Of a stretch of 64,000 nucleotides of DNA, positions 27,510-35,891 are shown piece after piece. The stretch is from Luteimonas chenhongjianii. Lineage in GTDB: Bacteria > Pseudomonadota > Gammaproteobacteria > Xanthomonadales > Xanthomonadaceae. Both the position numbers and the translations under genes were made by a program. The DNA lies in the NCBI RefSeq assembly GCF_002327105.1, contig NZ_CP023406.1, positions 2,542,001 through 2,606,000 of the forward strand, read 5' to 3'. Within the stretch, counting starts at the first letter, position 1, and each line of letters starts with the position of its first letter. Under the pieces are notes generated by a model, which searched no databases, had not been told where the DNA came from, and was given only the letters and a program-made list of their open reading frames with translations.

Positions 27510-28112
27510 ATGTCACAGCACCCTGCCCCCGTATTTCCCGACGTCGCCTTCCCCGGTCGAGAGCGGCTGGTCGCGGCGATCGATGCCGCGCTCGCCGCCG
27601 GCGACGCCCATGCGGTCACCGCCACGCTTCGCACTGCGATGTGCAGGCTGATCCGCGACCCCGCGGTGGAACTGCCGGCCTGCGTCCATGCGCCGGTGGA
27701 AGGGCATTACGCCCGGCGCGAGCTCTACCGCAGTCCGGCGCACGGCTACAGCGTGGTCGCGATGACCTGGGCGCCCGGCCAGGGCACACCGATCCACGAC
27801 CACGACGGCCTGTGGTGCGTCGAGGGAATCTGGCGCGGCGCGCTTGAGATCACCCAGTACGAACTGCTCGACTCCGCCGGCGACCGGGCGCGCTTCCGCG
27901 CAGCCGGTGGCATGCAGGCCGGCACGGGCAGCGCCGGCAGCCTGATTCCGCCGCACGAGTACCACACGATCCATAACGCCAGCCCGGACGCCGTGGCGGT
28001 GTCCCTGCACGTCTACCAGGCGCCGATCGAGCATTGCGCCCGCTACCGCCCGCTGGACGACGACTGGTATCAGCGCTTCGACGATGCCCTGCCGGCCGAT
28101 GCGACGGACTGA
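27510..28112 (+). CDS. Cysteine dioxygenase (cupin)
   Basis: Non-heme iron enzyme expected to oxidise L-cysteine to cysteine sulfinate. The 200-residue protein has the facial triad His96 and His98 (PIHDHD) and His152 (EYHTIHN). Unusually for bacteria it keeps both partners of the eukaryotic Cys-Tyr cofactor: Cys103, spaced from the histidines as Cys93 is in the rat enzyme, and a Tyr in SLHVY (Tyr169). The start lies 9 bp after the preceding stop, so it is probably co-transcribed with the MetX-like gene. 3-mercaptopropionate dioxygenase is the alternative, less likely given the Cys. Confidence 0.87.
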   Translation: MSQHPAPVFPDVAFPGRERLVAAIDAALAAGDAHAVTATLRTAMCRLIRDPAVELPACVHAPVEGHYARRELYRSPAHGYSVVAMTWAPGQGTPIHDHDGLWCVEGIWRGALEITQYELLDSAGDRARFRAAGGMQAGTGSAGSLIPPHEYHTIHNASPDAVAVSLHVYQAPIEHCARYRPLDDDWYQRFDDALPADATD

Positions 28113-28195
28113 GGCCTGGATGTGAACACGGGGGGGCGCCCTGCGCGCGCAGCCGCTACAGTGGCGCCGGTTCCTGTCACTCCCCTGCGAGGCCG

Positions 28196-30058
28196 ATGTC
28201 CCGATCGCTGCTGACCGTCGCACTGGCCGCCCTGATGGCCGCCTGCGGACAGTCCACTTCCGTGCCCGACGCCGACGGCGGTGCCGTCGATCAGCTCGTC
28301 GACGCCCAGTTCGACGCCCTGCTCGCCAACGATCCAGAGGCCATGACGGTGCTCGGCATGGATGGCCCCGACGCGCGCGTCGCTGCAGGTCGCCTGACCG
28401 ACGCCTCGCTGCTGCGCCGCGCCGAGCTGCGCAACGCGCTGGCCACCAACCTCGCCGCGCTCGACGACATCGATGACGAGGCGTTCGCGCCGCAACAGCA
28501 GCGCACCATCGGGATGGCCCGCTGGTTCTATCGCAGCCAGGCCGATCTGCTGGCGTTCGACTGGTCGCCGGCGTGGCTGCCCCTGGCCACCAATCCCTAC
28601 GCGGTCGACCAGCTCTCGAGCATCCCGATGGCACTGCCGGGCTTCTTCGCCAGTGCGCAGCCGGTCAACGGCGCCGCCGAAGCGCGCAACTACGTGGCGC
28701 GCCTGCATGCGGTGGCGACCAAGCTCGACCAGGTGCGCGACAACCTCGACTTGCAGGCACACCACGGCGTGGTGCCACCGCGTGTGGCCCTGGAAGGTGC
28801 GGCCCTGCAGATCCGCGACCTCATGCGCGTGGGCGTGGACGGCAGCCCGTTCCTCACCACGCTGGCCCGCAAGCTCGACACCGCCCAAGGCATCGATGCG
28901 CCGCTGCGCGAAGAACTGCTGCGCGACGCACGTTCGGCCATCGAGGCCGCGACGCTGCCCGCCTATGGCCGCCTGCTCTCCCGGATCGAAGCCGCGATTG
29001 CCGTCCAGGATGCCGACGACGGCGTCTGGGCGCTGCCCGATGGCGCGGCGTATTACGCCGCGGCGCTGCGCTGGAACACCGGTGTGGGCCTCGATGCGGC
29101 ACAGCTGCACGCCCTGGGTCATGCCGAAGTGCGCCGCATCCGCGAGGAAATGGCTGCGATCGTCCGCAATCGCCTGACGCTGCCGGAGAACGCGGTGATC
29201 GCGGACGATGCCGCGGTGACCGCACTGGCCGCGACACCGGCGGCCGGCCACGCGGAGATGCCCCAGGCGACGCCCGAGGCAGTGCGGGCCGCGGTACAGG
29301 CGCGGCTCGAAACGATGGCAGCGCTGCTGCCGCGCTATTTCGCCGCATCACCGACCCAACCGCTCGAGGTGCAGCTGGTGACGGCCGGTGACGAAGCGCC
29401 GGCGCCGGTCTACTACATCCCGCCCGGCGGCGACGTGCGGCCCGGCACCCTGATGCTCGACGCGGCCCAGTTGCGCGATCTGCCCGATGGCGGCCTGCCC
29501 ACGCTGGTCTACCACAACGGCCTGCCCGGACATCATCTGCAGGTGGGACTCTCGCAGGCCCATCTCTCGCTGCCGCGACTGCGGCGCAGCCTCGCACCGA
29601 CCGCCTTCACGGAGGGCTGGGCGATGTATGCCGAACGGCTGGCGGTCGAGATGGGCGTCTACGACGACGATCCGCAGGGCGATCTCGGGCGCCTGCGTGC
29701 CGAGCTGCTGCACGCTGCGCGGCTGGTCGTCGATACCGGCCTGCATTCGGAGCGCTGGACCCTCGCGCAGGCGCAGGCCTATCTGCGCGATGTCGCCGGC
29801 ATGACCCAGGCGCAGGCGCGCAACGAGGCGCAGCGTCAGCTGGTGCGCCCCGGACGGGCCTGCGCGCATACCGTCGGCTTGCACACGCTGCTGGCGCTTC
29901 GGGCGCAGGCGCGGCATGCCCTGGGACGACGCTTCGATCTGCGCGCCTTCCACGGCGTGCTGCTGGAGAACGGTGCGCTGCCGCTGGACGTGGTGTCGGG
30001 CTCGGTCGATGCCTGGATCGACGCGGTCCGGATCGAGGACGAAGGCGGCGCCGGTTAG
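28196..30058 (+). CDS. DUF885 family lipoprotein (putative metallopeptidase) with altered active-site motif
   Basis: 620-residue exported lipoprotein (lipobox LMAAC, Cys17) matching DUF885 along its length. C-terminal family motifs are present: the PGHHLQ block, FTEGWAMYAERLAVEMG, and LVVDTGLHSERW. The usual HEAxPGHH motif reads H440-N-G-L-P-G-H-H, so the glutamate expected for water activation is asparagine. The enzyme may therefore be inactive or have a different mechanism. The start was chosen for the signal peptide. An 83-bp gap separates it from the cysteine dioxygenase gene. Confidence 0.87.
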   Translation: MSRSLLTVALAALMAACGQSTSVPDADGGAVDQLVDAQFDALLANDPEAMTVLGMDGPDARVAAGRLTDASLLRRAELRNALATNLAALDDIDDEAFAPQQQRTIGMARWFYRSQADLLAFDWSPAWLPLATNPYAVDQLSSIPMALPGFFASAQPVNGAAEARNYVARLHAVATKLDQVRDNLDLQAHHGVVPPRVALEGAALQIRDLMRVGVDGSPFLTTLARKLDTAQGIDAPLREELLRDARSAIEAATLPAYGRLLSRIEAAIAVQDADDGVWALPDGAAYYAAALRWNTGVGLDAAQLHALGHAEVRRIREEMAAIVRNRLTLPENAVIADDAAVTALAATPAAGHAEMPQATPEAVRAAVQARLETMAALLPRYFAASPTQPLEVQLVTAGDEAPAPVYYIPPGGDVRPGTLMLDAAQLRDLPDGGLPTLVYHNGLPGHHLQVGLSQAHLSLPRLRRSLAPTAFTEGWAMYAERLAVEMGVYDDDPQGDLGRLRAELLHAARLVVDTGLHSERWTLAQAQAYLRDVAGMTQAQARNEAQRQLVRPGRACAHTVGLHTLLALRAQARHALGRRFDLRAFHGVLLENGALPLDVVSGSVDAWIDAVRIEDEGGAG

Positions 30059-30073
30059 CGGGAACTCCGCGGC

Positions 30074-30610
30074 TCAGTCGTCGAGCAGCTCTGCCACTTC
30101 GATCCGCAGCGTGCGACCACCCTCGATCAGCCACGCCCTGCCCCTGACGACGATGCCGTCGCCGACGTGGGCACGGTCGACCAGACCGTCGGGGATCGCA
30201 CCGCCCGAAGCAGCATCGAAGCGGACCCGTTCGGGCATCCGCGAGACCGGCTGCGGCACGTCGGGACGCAGGGCCGGCGGCTGGCCTTCCACGTCGGACA
30301 CCATGTAGCCGTTCGGGCACGGCGCACGCACGCAGCGGATATTGCTCAGGTGCACACGGAACACCCCGCTGGCCAGCCGCACTTGGCCATTCGGCTGCGC
30401 TGGCACGGTGGCGGCGTTCGCCGGAAGCTCGCGTTCGGCAACCGGCAATGCGTCGGCGGGGACGACCGTCGGCCCACTCACGCAGGCACCGGTGGCAAGC
30501 GGCAACAGCACCGCGAACAGGATGCGCAGCCGCCGCGCGCGCGCAGCGGGCGCGGGTGGCCACGACAGGTTCCAGGCCAACCACTGCCGCGACTGTGTTC
30601 GATCGTGCAT
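30074..30610 (-). CDS. Hypothetical lipoprotein-like protein (178 aa)
   Basis: Not recognised. A basic N-terminus of about 28 residues leads to a hydrophobic segment ending in LATGAC (Cys43), a weak lipobox or a signal-peptide cleavage region. The mature part has a strand-rich look with CVRAPCPNGYMVSDVEG in its middle and a C-terminal half resembling a small beta domain (VGDGIVVRGRAWLIEGGR). GGAGGGG lies two bases before the ATG. It faces the DUF885 gene tail to tail. Confidence 0.72.
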   Translation of the reverse strand: MHDRTQSRQWLAWNLSWPPAPAARARRLRILFAVLLPLATGACVSGPTVVPADALPVAERELPANAATVPAQPNGQVRLASGVFRVHLSNIRCVRAPCPNGYMVSDVEGQPPALRPDVPQPVSRMPERVRFDAASGGAIPDGLVDRAHVGDGIVVRGRAWLIEGGRTLRIEVAELLDD

Positions 30611-30713
30611 GTCCCCTCCAGGACCCCCGGCCCCGCGCCGGCCCGCGCATGATGCCGACCCGAATGTTCGAAAAATGCAAAGACGCGCGGCACTGGCCGC
30701 ATCGCGCATCCGC

Positions 30714-30719
30714 TATAAT
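30714..30719 (+). promoter_or_regulatory. Consensus -10 of tRNA-Leu
   Basis: Perfect TATAAT ending 10 bp before the tRNA 5' end, giving a very short leader. No good -35 is seen at 16-18 bp. Confidence 0.65.
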
Positions 30720-30729
30720 CCCGGACCGC

Positions 30730-30815
30730 GCCGGAGTGGCGGAATGGTAGACGCAGCGGACTCAAAATCCGCCGCCCTTAAAAGCGTGCGGGTTCGAGTC
30801 CCGCCTCCGGTACCA
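30730..30815 (+). tRNA. tRNA-Leu (anticodon CAA)
   Basis: 86-nt class II tRNA with a long variable arm. Acceptor GCCGGAG pairs with CTCCGGT (G1-U72 wobble). The anticodon stem GCGGA/TCCGC encloses loop CTCAAAA, giving anticodon CAA for UUG. The T-arm reads CGGGTTCGAGTCCCG. The 3' CCA is encoded (30813-30815). Confidence 0.96.
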
Positions 30816-30820
30816 GCCGA

Positions 30821-30849
30821 TGGCCCGCGATTGCGGGCCATTCGTTTTT
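30821..30849 (+). terminator. Rho-independent terminator after tRNA-Leu
   Basis: TGGCCCGC-GATT-GCGGGCCA stem (8 bp, perfect) followed by TTCGTTTTT, five bases past the tRNA CCA. Confidence 0.88.
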
Positions 30850-30910
30850 CCGGGCGTTGCCCGCCGCCTGCACCCTGGCCTTTCCAGCGCGCTCGGCTAG
30901 CATGGCGCGC

Positions 30911-31711
30911 ATGTGCCTGATTGCCGTTGCCTGGAACTTCCGCGCCGACCTGCCGCTGGCGCTGATCGCCAACCGCGACGAATTCCACGACCGACCCAGC
31001 GCCGCTGCGGACTTTGCTGCCGACGCGCCGACCGTCTATGGCGGCCGCGATCTCGTGCAGGGCGGCAGTTGGTTGCTCGCATCGAGCCGCCGCCGCATGG
31101 CTGCCGTGACCAACGTGCGATTCGGCGCCGAGCCCGAAACCGCGGCGCGCTCGCGTGGCTGGCTGGTCCGCGATTTCGTTCATGGCGAGATGCCGGCGAT
31201 GGAATTCGCACGGGAACTGGCGGCGACCGCCCACACCTATGGCCGCTTCAACCTGCTGGTCTGGGACGGTGCTGCCCTGTGGTACGTCGGCAACCATCCC
31301 CAGTACGCCGCGGCGGCTGTCGCGCCCGGCCTGCATGCGATGTCCAACGGCGCCTTCGACGCGCCCTGGCCCAAGGCCACCTTGGCGACGCGCACGCTGC
31401 GCGAGTGGCTCGACGGCATCGGCCCCGGAGCGTTCCCGTCCCACTGCGATCCCGCGCGGGTCGAACCGCTGTTTGCCGGCCTGCGCGACACGCGTACCGC
31501 GCCGGACGCGGCATTGCCCGATACCGGCGTGGGCCTGCCGCTGGAGCGCCGGCTTTCGCCGGCCTTCATCGAGGATGCCCGTTACGGTACCCGCTGCAGC
31601 ACCGTGGTACTCGCGGACCGGACATGCCTCTGGGTCCACGAACGCAGGTTCGATTCCGCCGCACGCGTGATCGGCACTTCGCACCAGAGGCTGGGGCCTG
31701 CAGAGCCGTAG
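30911..31711 (+). CDS. NRDE family protein (TANGO2-like)
   Basis: 266-residue protein with the hallmark LIANRDEF (about residues 18-25) and GGRDLVQGGSWL and RFNLLVW blocks of the NRDE/TANGO2 superfamily. The start beginning MC leaves a Cys at position 2, as common in the family, where an Ntn-hydrolase-like role has been suggested; that is inference. Upstream ATGs give no better ribosome site. The biochemical function of bacterial members is unsettled. Follows the tRNA-Leu terminator, so it needs its own promoter. Confidence 0.88.
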   Translation: MCLIAVAWNFRADLPLALIANRDEFHDRPSAAADFAADAPTVYGGRDLVQGGSWLLASSRRRMAAVTNVRFGAEPETAARSRGWLVRDFVHGEMPAMEFARELAATAHTYGRFNLLVWDGAALWYVGNHPQYAAAAVAPGLHAMSNGAFDAPWPKATLATRTLREWLDGIGPGAFPSHCDPARVEPLFAGLRDTRTAPDAALPDTGVGLPLERRLSPAFIEDARYGTRCSTVVLADRTCLWVHERRFDSAARVIGTSHQRLGPAEP

Positions 31712-31857
31712 CGCCGCCAGACAACTCGGTCGGCGAAAGGAATTGCAGCGACGCGCCAATCACGTTGCGAGGCTTCGCCCGTCTCTGCACCTGAGCCCAT
31801 CACCTGCCAGGCATGCGCAGGAACGCTCGTGGCTCCGTGCGGCGCGGCGCGGCGTCC

Positions 31858-32346
31858 TCAGGGCGAACTGGCTTCGCAGCGCACCGGAGCGTCGTTCTCC
31901 AGCGCCTGCTCCCAGCCGTTGGGACTGCGCGTGGCCACGGTGTTGTTGATGCAGCTTTCGCTCTCGCCGGCCTGGCGCGCGGTCATCGGTCCCGACAGGC
32001 GCCGCGGCGCATCCACGCCTGACGGCGCTTCGACCGCGGCGATGACCGAGGGCGCCGGCGCGGCGGCAGGAAGGGCCGCATCGGGGTGCGGCGGCTCGGT
32101 CACCGGCGCTGCCGGCAACGCGGGTTCGGGCAGCACCGGCTGCGGCAGTGGTGCGGGCGGCGGCGTCGGCTCGGGCGCGGCCACGGCGGCAGGGGAAACT
32201 TCGGCCACCACCGCCACCGGCGCCTCGGCGAATCGCCCGCGCATCAGATGCCCGAGTGCATCTGCGACGAGGCTGCCGACCATGACCGCGAGTGCGATCG
32301 GCAGGAAGAAGGCCCACGGCGAGACGGCATCGCGGTCGTACTGCAT
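31858..32346 (-). CDS. Hypothetical membrane protein with proline-rich periplasmic region (162 aa)
   Basis: Not recognised. A short N-terminus (MQYDRDAVSPW) leads to one membrane helix (about 12-30), then about 90 residues rich in Pro, Ala and Glu, and a C-terminal segment with two cysteines (ESESCINNTVATRSPNGWEQ and VRCEASS) that could form a disulfide. GGAG lies seven bases before the ATG. The upstream 265 bp (32347-32611) shows no supported gene. Confidence 0.68.
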   Translation of the reverse strand: MQYDRDAVSPWAFFLPIALAVMVGSLVADALGHLMRGRFAEAPVAVVAEVSPAAVAAPEPTPPPAPLPQPVLPEPALPAAPVTEPPHPDAALPAAAPAPSVIAAVEAPSGVDAPRRLSGPMTARQAGESESCINNTVATRSPNGWEQALENDAPVRCEASSP

Positions 32347-32611
32347 CCCAGGACTCCACTGGCAAGAGAAAGCGGCAGGCAAGCCTGCCCGCCAGACGAT
32401 GGCCGGCGCCTCGCGGTTTTGCAAGCGGCCGACGCAAGGCCGGGAACCGGCGCCGGTGCGCGTTGCGTCGCCTGCCGCCGCTGCCATCGCCACGCCGCCG
32501 GCAACCGGGCACAGGCCTGCCGTGGCCCATGCCCAAGCCCATCGGACGTGAACGTTCGGGGATGCGACCCGCGGCGGATGGACGCGCTCGACATGCCCAC
32601 CGCCGCACGTG

Positions 32612-33052
32612 TCAGGGCCAGGGCCACCAGCCGCGACCGGTCATCGCATAACGGTCTGCCGCGCGCTCGAAACGGTTGCGAACGCTTACCCCACCGCACA
32701 GCAGGTACAGCGGCAGGAACAGCGGCCCCAGCGCCATGTACTGGAACACATGCGCACGCTCGTGATCGGCGAGCACGATATCGGGGTCTGCGCATGGGGC
32801 CGCCCGCTGGGCGTACGTGCTGCACACGACGTCGAGCGCGTCGCCGGTATGCAGGATCACGTTGCCGAAGGTGATCGCCCCTCCCGGGCCCCACGGCCAG
32901 CGATCGAAGACCAGGGCGAGGTCCCGGGGCCGCCAATGGACCTGCGCACCGCATGCGAGACCGGCGACACCGCCGAGGAGGCCGATCACGGTATTGGGCG
33001 CCGTCCAGAGCGCACCCAGCACCAGGGCCACGGCGCGCACGGCCTTGCTCAT
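32612..33052 (-). CDS. Membrane-associated HExxH protein, last gene of the PHA operon
   Basis: 146 residues, function unknown. It has an N-terminal hydrophobic helix, a central domain with HERAHVFQYMALGP (an HExxH zinc-type motif), a second hydrophobic segment (LFLPLYLLCGGVSV) and then FERAADRYA, in which the glutamate could be a third ligand. The HExxH...E pattern suggests a minimal gluzincin. The ATG overlaps the pspC-domain gene stop (ATGA), placing it in the phaE-phaC operon. Confidence 0.7.
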   Translation of the reverse strand: MSKAVRAVALVLGALWTAPNTVIGLLGGVAGLACGAQVHWRPRDLALVFDRWPWGPGGAITFGNVILHTGDALDVVCSTYAQRAAPCADPDIVLADHERAHVFQYMALGPLFLPLYLLCGGVSVRNRFERAADRYAMTGRGWWPWP

Positions 33053-33258
33053 TCCTCGCCTTCGGGCATCAGCATCCACAGCAGCAGGTAGACCAGCAGG
33101 CCGGGAAACGCGGCGGACACGACGGAGACCACGACGAAGATCGCGCGCACGACGGTCGGGTTCCAGCCGAAGCGCCGGGCGACGCCGCCAAGCACGCCCG
33201 CCACCACGCGGTCCTCCCGGACGCGACTGAGCGTGGGCCTGGGCGCCGGCGAACTCAT
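33049..33258 (-). CDS. PspC domain protein (69 aa)
   Basis: Small PspC-domain protein: a short basic N-terminus (RVREDRVVAGVLGGVARRFG) then one or two hydrophobic helices (VVRAIFVVVSVVSAAFPGLLV). In E. coli PspC is part of the phage-shock membrane stress sensor, but isolated PspC domains are common. Coupled by ATGA overlaps to phaC upstream and the HExxH gene downstream, suggesting a role in membrane or granule stress. That role is inference. Confidence 0.86.
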   Translation of the reverse strand: MSSPAPRPTLSRVREDRVVAGVLGGVARRFGWNPTVVRAIFVVVSVVSAAFPGLLVYLLLWMLMPEGEE

Positions 33259-34322
33259 GCGCGCTCCGCCAGCCAGTCGTGGATCGCCGCGGGCACCTGG
33301 GTCTGCGCGCGGCCCGAGACATAGATGCCGATATGACCGCCGCGGAACGAGAGCTCCGAATAATCCTGCGTTCCGACCAGACCACGCATCGCACGCGATG
33401 CGTCGGGAGGCACCAGATGATCCTGCTCGGCGAAGATGTTGAGCACCGGCATGTCCACCATCCCCAGGTGCACCTCGCGCTCGCCGATGACGATGCCGCC
33501 ATTGACGAAGCCGTTGCCCTGGTAGAACTGCTTGACGTACTGGCGGAAGGCCTCGCCGGCCTGGTCGGGCGAATCGAAGATCCACTTCTCCATGCGCAGG
33601 AAGTCTTCGAGCGCGGCGGCATCGTCGAGAATGTCGACCACGCCGACGTACTTCTGCACCAGCAGGCGCCACGGCTTCAGCGTGAGGTAGCAGGCGTTCA
33701 TCATGTCGGCCGGCACGTTGCCGAGCGTGTCGACGAACAGGTCGACATCCAGGTCGCGCGTCCAGTGCGCGAGCATGTTGCCCTCGGTGTGGAAGTCCAC
33801 CGGCGTGACCATGGTGACGAGATTGCGCACGCGCTCGGGGTGCAGCGCGGCGTAGCTCAGCGCGAAGGTGCCGCCCTGGCAGATGCCGAGCAGATTGATC
33901 GAATCGAGCCCGGCGTCCCTGCGCAGATGGTCGACGGCGCCGCCCAGGAAGCGCTCGATGTAATCCTCGAGTATCAGGAAACGATCGGAACGGTCCGGAT
34001 AACCCCAATCGAGGATATAGACGTCCTCGCCGCGCGCCAGCAGGCCTTTGACGATGGAACGGTCATGCTGCAGGTCGACCATGTAGGGTCGATTGACCAG
34101 TGCGTACACGATCAACAGCGGTACGCGCGCGGTGGGTGGTTTATCGCCGACGTAGCGGTAGAGCACGACCTTGCCGTCGCGCCAGACCTCCTGCTTCTCG
34201 GTCGCGCCGTAGTCGAAGTCACCGACTTCGCGCAGCGTGGCTGCGGCAGCGGCGAGCTTGCGCTGGACGCGCAGGGCTTCTTCGGCCACACGCTCAGGTG
34301 TGATGTGCACAGGTCCGGCCAT
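33255..34322 (-). CDS. phaC: Class III polyhydroxyalkanoate synthase subunit PhaC
   Basis: Catalytic subunit polymerising hydroxyacyl-CoA into PHA. Its 355 residues match class III PhaC. The lipase-like box GICQGG carries the nucleophile Cys148. The catalytic Asp lies in FAEQDHLVPP and the His in FRGGHIG near the C-terminus, spaced as in the Allochromatium enzyme. It starts two bases after the phaE stop and ends in an ATGA overlap with the PspC-domain gene. Confidence 0.95.
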   Translation of the reverse strand: MAGPVHITPERVAEEALRVQRKLAAAAATLREVGDFDYGATEKQEVWRDGKVVLYRYVGDKPPTARVPLLIVYALVNRPYMVDLQHDRSIVKGLLARGEDVYILDWGYPDRSDRFLILEDYIERFLGGAVDHLRRDAGLDSINLLGICQGGTFALSYAALHPERVRNLVTMVTPVDFHTEGNMLAHWTRDLDVDLFVDTLGNVPADMMNACYLTLKPWRLLVQKYVGVVDILDDAAALEDFLRMEKWIFDSPDQAGEAFRQYVKQFYQGNGFVNGGIVIGEREVHLGMVDMPVLNIFAEQDHLVPPDASRAMRGLVGTQDYSELSFRGGHIGIYVSGRAQTQVPAAIHDWLAERA

Positions 34323-34324
34323 GC

Positions 34325-35836
34325 TCAGCGCTTCCCTTTACGCGGCTTGCCGCGCTGGTCCTGCAGCGGCGCTGGCGCCTGCGGAATCGGTGGGACGGAC
34401 CCCTGGTTGGGCAGGCCGCCGACGCGGCTCGGCGTCCGCGCCGGTTCGCGCGCCGCGCGTGCCCGGACAGCGGACGCCGCCCTTGCGTTGCGCGCGGGCG
34501 GAGCCGCCTTCGCCGCGCGCTTGGCGGTCGCGCCGCGCCTTGGCGGCTCCGCTACGGCGGCGATGCGACCGGAGGATCCGGTGGACGTGCGTGTGCCCGC
34601 GCCGGTCGCGGTCTTCGATGCGGGACGCTTGACGGCCCGCTTGGCGGACTCAGGCTTCAGTCCCTCCTTGGGGGCGGCCTGTTTCCGGGTCGACCCGGGC
34701 TTCTTCGCCGCGGTCGTGGCGTTCTTGCCGGCTGCCGGCCCACGCGCGCCTTTTTTCGCTACGCGCCCGGGGGCAGGCGCTTCCGATCGTGCTGTTGGCG
34801 TAGCCTCTTGCGCCGCAGGCGCGCCCGAGACCACGGTTGGCCCTGCCCGGCGTCGCGGCGGTTCGCGCGATGCGGCCGCCGGGCGATCCTGCGCAGCGTC
34901 GAGGACGTCGAGCGCGTCGAGGCGATCACGCAGTCGCCGCAGTGCGCGCTCGAGGTCGGCGATCTTGCGGTGGGCGCCATCGAGTTCGGTGCGCGTGGGC
35001 AGGTCCAGCGCGCGACACACTTGTTCGATCTCGCGCTGCACCGCCTGGCGCAGGCGCATCTGCCCGGCGACCATGTCGGCGTAGGCCTTCCGGAACGCCG
35101 GCGACAGCGCGACTTCGGCATAGGCTTCCTCGGCGGCGTCGATCCACAGATCGAACAGCTCGCGCGGCGTCTCGATCGGCGTCGCTGGATCGCGGTCGCC
35201 AAGCTTGCGCTCGAAGATGCCGAACGCTTCGCTCGAGGCCTGCATCAACAACGATTCGAAAGCCTGCTGGCTCTGGCGGTAATCGGAGAACGCGCGTGCG
35301 GACTTCTGCCAGCGCTCCTGATGTTCGCGCATCAGGCCGAACGTCGGCAGCGAGAACGCGTCGCAGCCGCCTTCCGCACCGTTGACGCCTGACTGCAGGC
35401 GCTGGAGCCAGGCAGCCCAGTCCTCCGCGCCGGCGCCGCGCATCGCGCCGAACATCTGGCCGAGCGGATTGGCGCCCAAGGCTTCGCGCCAGGCGCCGGC
35501 GATCGCCTGCGGCGATGCATCCCGGCCGGCGAACTGCGTTGCGAGCTGGGCAATCCGCTCGAGCCATGGCGCGGCCGTCGCCTGGAACTGCTTGAACGCG
35601 TCCATGGCCGGGTGCTGGGACGCTGCGTCCGGGCTCCACCAGCGCATCGCCTCGCGCCATGGCGCGGCGCCGTCATGCATGCCGGACATGCCCGGCCCAC
35701 CCGATGCACTGCTGGCGGCCGATTCGCCGCCGGGCATCGTCCGCTGCAAGGCTTCGCGCCAGGTATCCCAGTAACGGCGCGCCAGCTGCTCGAGATCCGC
35801 GACCTGCGCGTCGGGTCCCCGTCCCATGTTGAACAT
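34325..35836 (-). CDS. phaE: Class III PHA synthase subunit PhaE with basic C-terminal extension
   Basis: Partner subunit required for class III PhaC activity. Residues 1-330 match PhaE: helical, with the conserved C-terminal stretch (YADMVAGQMRLRQAVQREIEQV, about 255-276, then LPTRTELDGAHRKIADLE). A tail of about 170 residues rich in Lys, Arg, Ala and Pro follows (KKPGSTRKQAAPKEG, AKRAVKRPASK). This recalls histone H1-like or PhaF-type tails that bind DNA. AGGAG precedes the chosen ATG by six bases. Confidence 0.9.
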   Translation of the reverse strand: MFNMGRGPDAQVADLEQLARRYWDTWREALQRTMPGGESAASSASGGPGMSGMHDGAAPWREAMRWWSPDAASQHPAMDAFKQFQATAAPWLERIAQLATQFAGRDASPQAIAGAWREALGANPLGQMFGAMRGAGAEDWAAWLQRLQSGVNGAEGGCDAFSLPTFGLMREHQERWQKSARAFSDYRQSQQAFESLLMQASSEAFGIFERKLGDRDPATPIETPRELFDLWIDAAEEAYAEVALSPAFRKAYADMVAGQMRLRQAVQREIEQVCRALDLPTRTELDGAHRKIADLERALRRLRDRLDALDVLDAAQDRPAAASREPPRRRAGPTVVSGAPAAQEATPTARSEAPAPGRVAKKGARGPAAGKNATTAAKKPGSTRKQAAPKEGLKPESAKRAVKRPASKTATGAGTRTSTGSSGRIAAVAEPPRRGATAKRAAKAAPPARNARAASAVRARAAREPARTPSRVGGLPNQGSVPPIPQAPAPLQDQRGKPRKGKR

Positions 35837-35891
35837 CGTCGACTCCTGCAAGGCGCGTTCGATCATAGCAACGCCGCACGGCGCGTACGGC

